A stretch of 14,781 bases of DNA from Bifidobacterium sp. UBA6881. GTDB lineage: Bacteria > Actinomycetota > Actinomycetes > Actinomycetales > Bifidobacteriaceae. Shown one piece after another: positions 14,723 through 14,781 of the stretch. The notes under the pieces were generated by a model, which ran no database searches, had not been told where the DNA came from, and saw only the letters and a list, made by a program, of their open reading frames with translations. The stretch covers positions 1,537-16,317 of the forward strand of contig DKCF01000071.1 in the NCBI GenBank assembly GCA_002451435.1, written 5' to 3'. Position numbers and translations under genes: made by a program. Positions within the stretch are counted from its first letter, which is position 1; every line of letters begins with the position of its first letter.

Positions 14723-14734
14723 TTCACGTCGGGA
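14703..14734 (+). promoter_or_regulatory. Hairpin ahead of the right-edge gene
   Basis: TCCCGAC pairs with GTCGGGA (14703-14709 with 14728-14734, 18-base loop), six bases before the AGGAAGG ribosome binding site of the right-edge gene. A second possible stem, CATGGG/CCCATG, lies at 14612-14617 and 14634-14639. Role inferred only. Confidence 0.25.
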
Positions 14735-14753
14735 ACATCAAGGAAGGCTTCCC

Positions 14754-14781
14754 ATGAGCAACGACAACCACCCGATCAAGC
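14754..14781 (+). CDS. Start of an unidentified gene (5' end only)
   Basis: An ATG preceded by AAGGAAGG (14740-14747) with good spacing opens a frame reading MSNDNHPIK before the window ends. Nine residues are too few to identify it. It is divergent from the methyltransferase and the small ORFs. Confidence 0.6.

Overview
The window looks like a chromosomal segment of a high-GC, anaerobic actinobacterium, most likely Bifidobacterium. The grounds are the oxygen-sensitive class III ribonucleotide reductase pair, a very large double-headed CoA-dehydratase-activase protein, the xseA-xseB-tRNA-Arg-phosphodiesterase-metK order, and candidate regulatory sites of NrdR and actinobacterial LexA type. 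The genus is inferred from gene content and style, not from a search.

Left part (1-8300, minus strand): reading leftwards, nrdD (5745-8144), nrdG (4862-5575) and a giant activase-like protein (from 4637 off the left edge). All three depend on iron-sulfur or radical chemistry and fit strictly anaerobic life. nrdD is preceded by two NrdR-like boxes exactly 32 bp apart, one overlapping a plausible -35 element. The 169-base nrdD-nrdG gap holds nested and mutually exclusive inverted repeats, one of which can cover the nrdG ribosome binding site.

Middle (8300-11870, plus strand): a gene-free stretch, a LexA-like box, xseA and xseB (exodeoxyribonuclease VII), short degenerate repeats, tRNA-Arg(CCU), and a membrane-anchored endonuclease/exonuclease/phosphatase-family protein. 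This ends at a strong hairpin facing the convergent metK.

Right part (11875-14781): metK (S-adenosylmethionine synthetase) with a structured 249-base gap upstream, then a class I SAM-dependent methyltransferase on the same strand. Next come an AT-rich zone with a 24-bp palindrome, two hairpins followed by pyrimidine-rich tails, and a 34-codon ORF with a strong Shine-Dalgarno sequence in which 11 of 34 residues are methionine. Further right is a weaker 44-codon Met/Cys-rich ORF, and at the edge the first nine codons of a divergent gene. The Met-rich peptide, SAM methyltransferase and SAM synthetase, all on one strand, are the most intriguing arrangement here. It could be a methionine-sensing leader, a peptide substrate, a metal-binding peptide or chance. 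No function is established.
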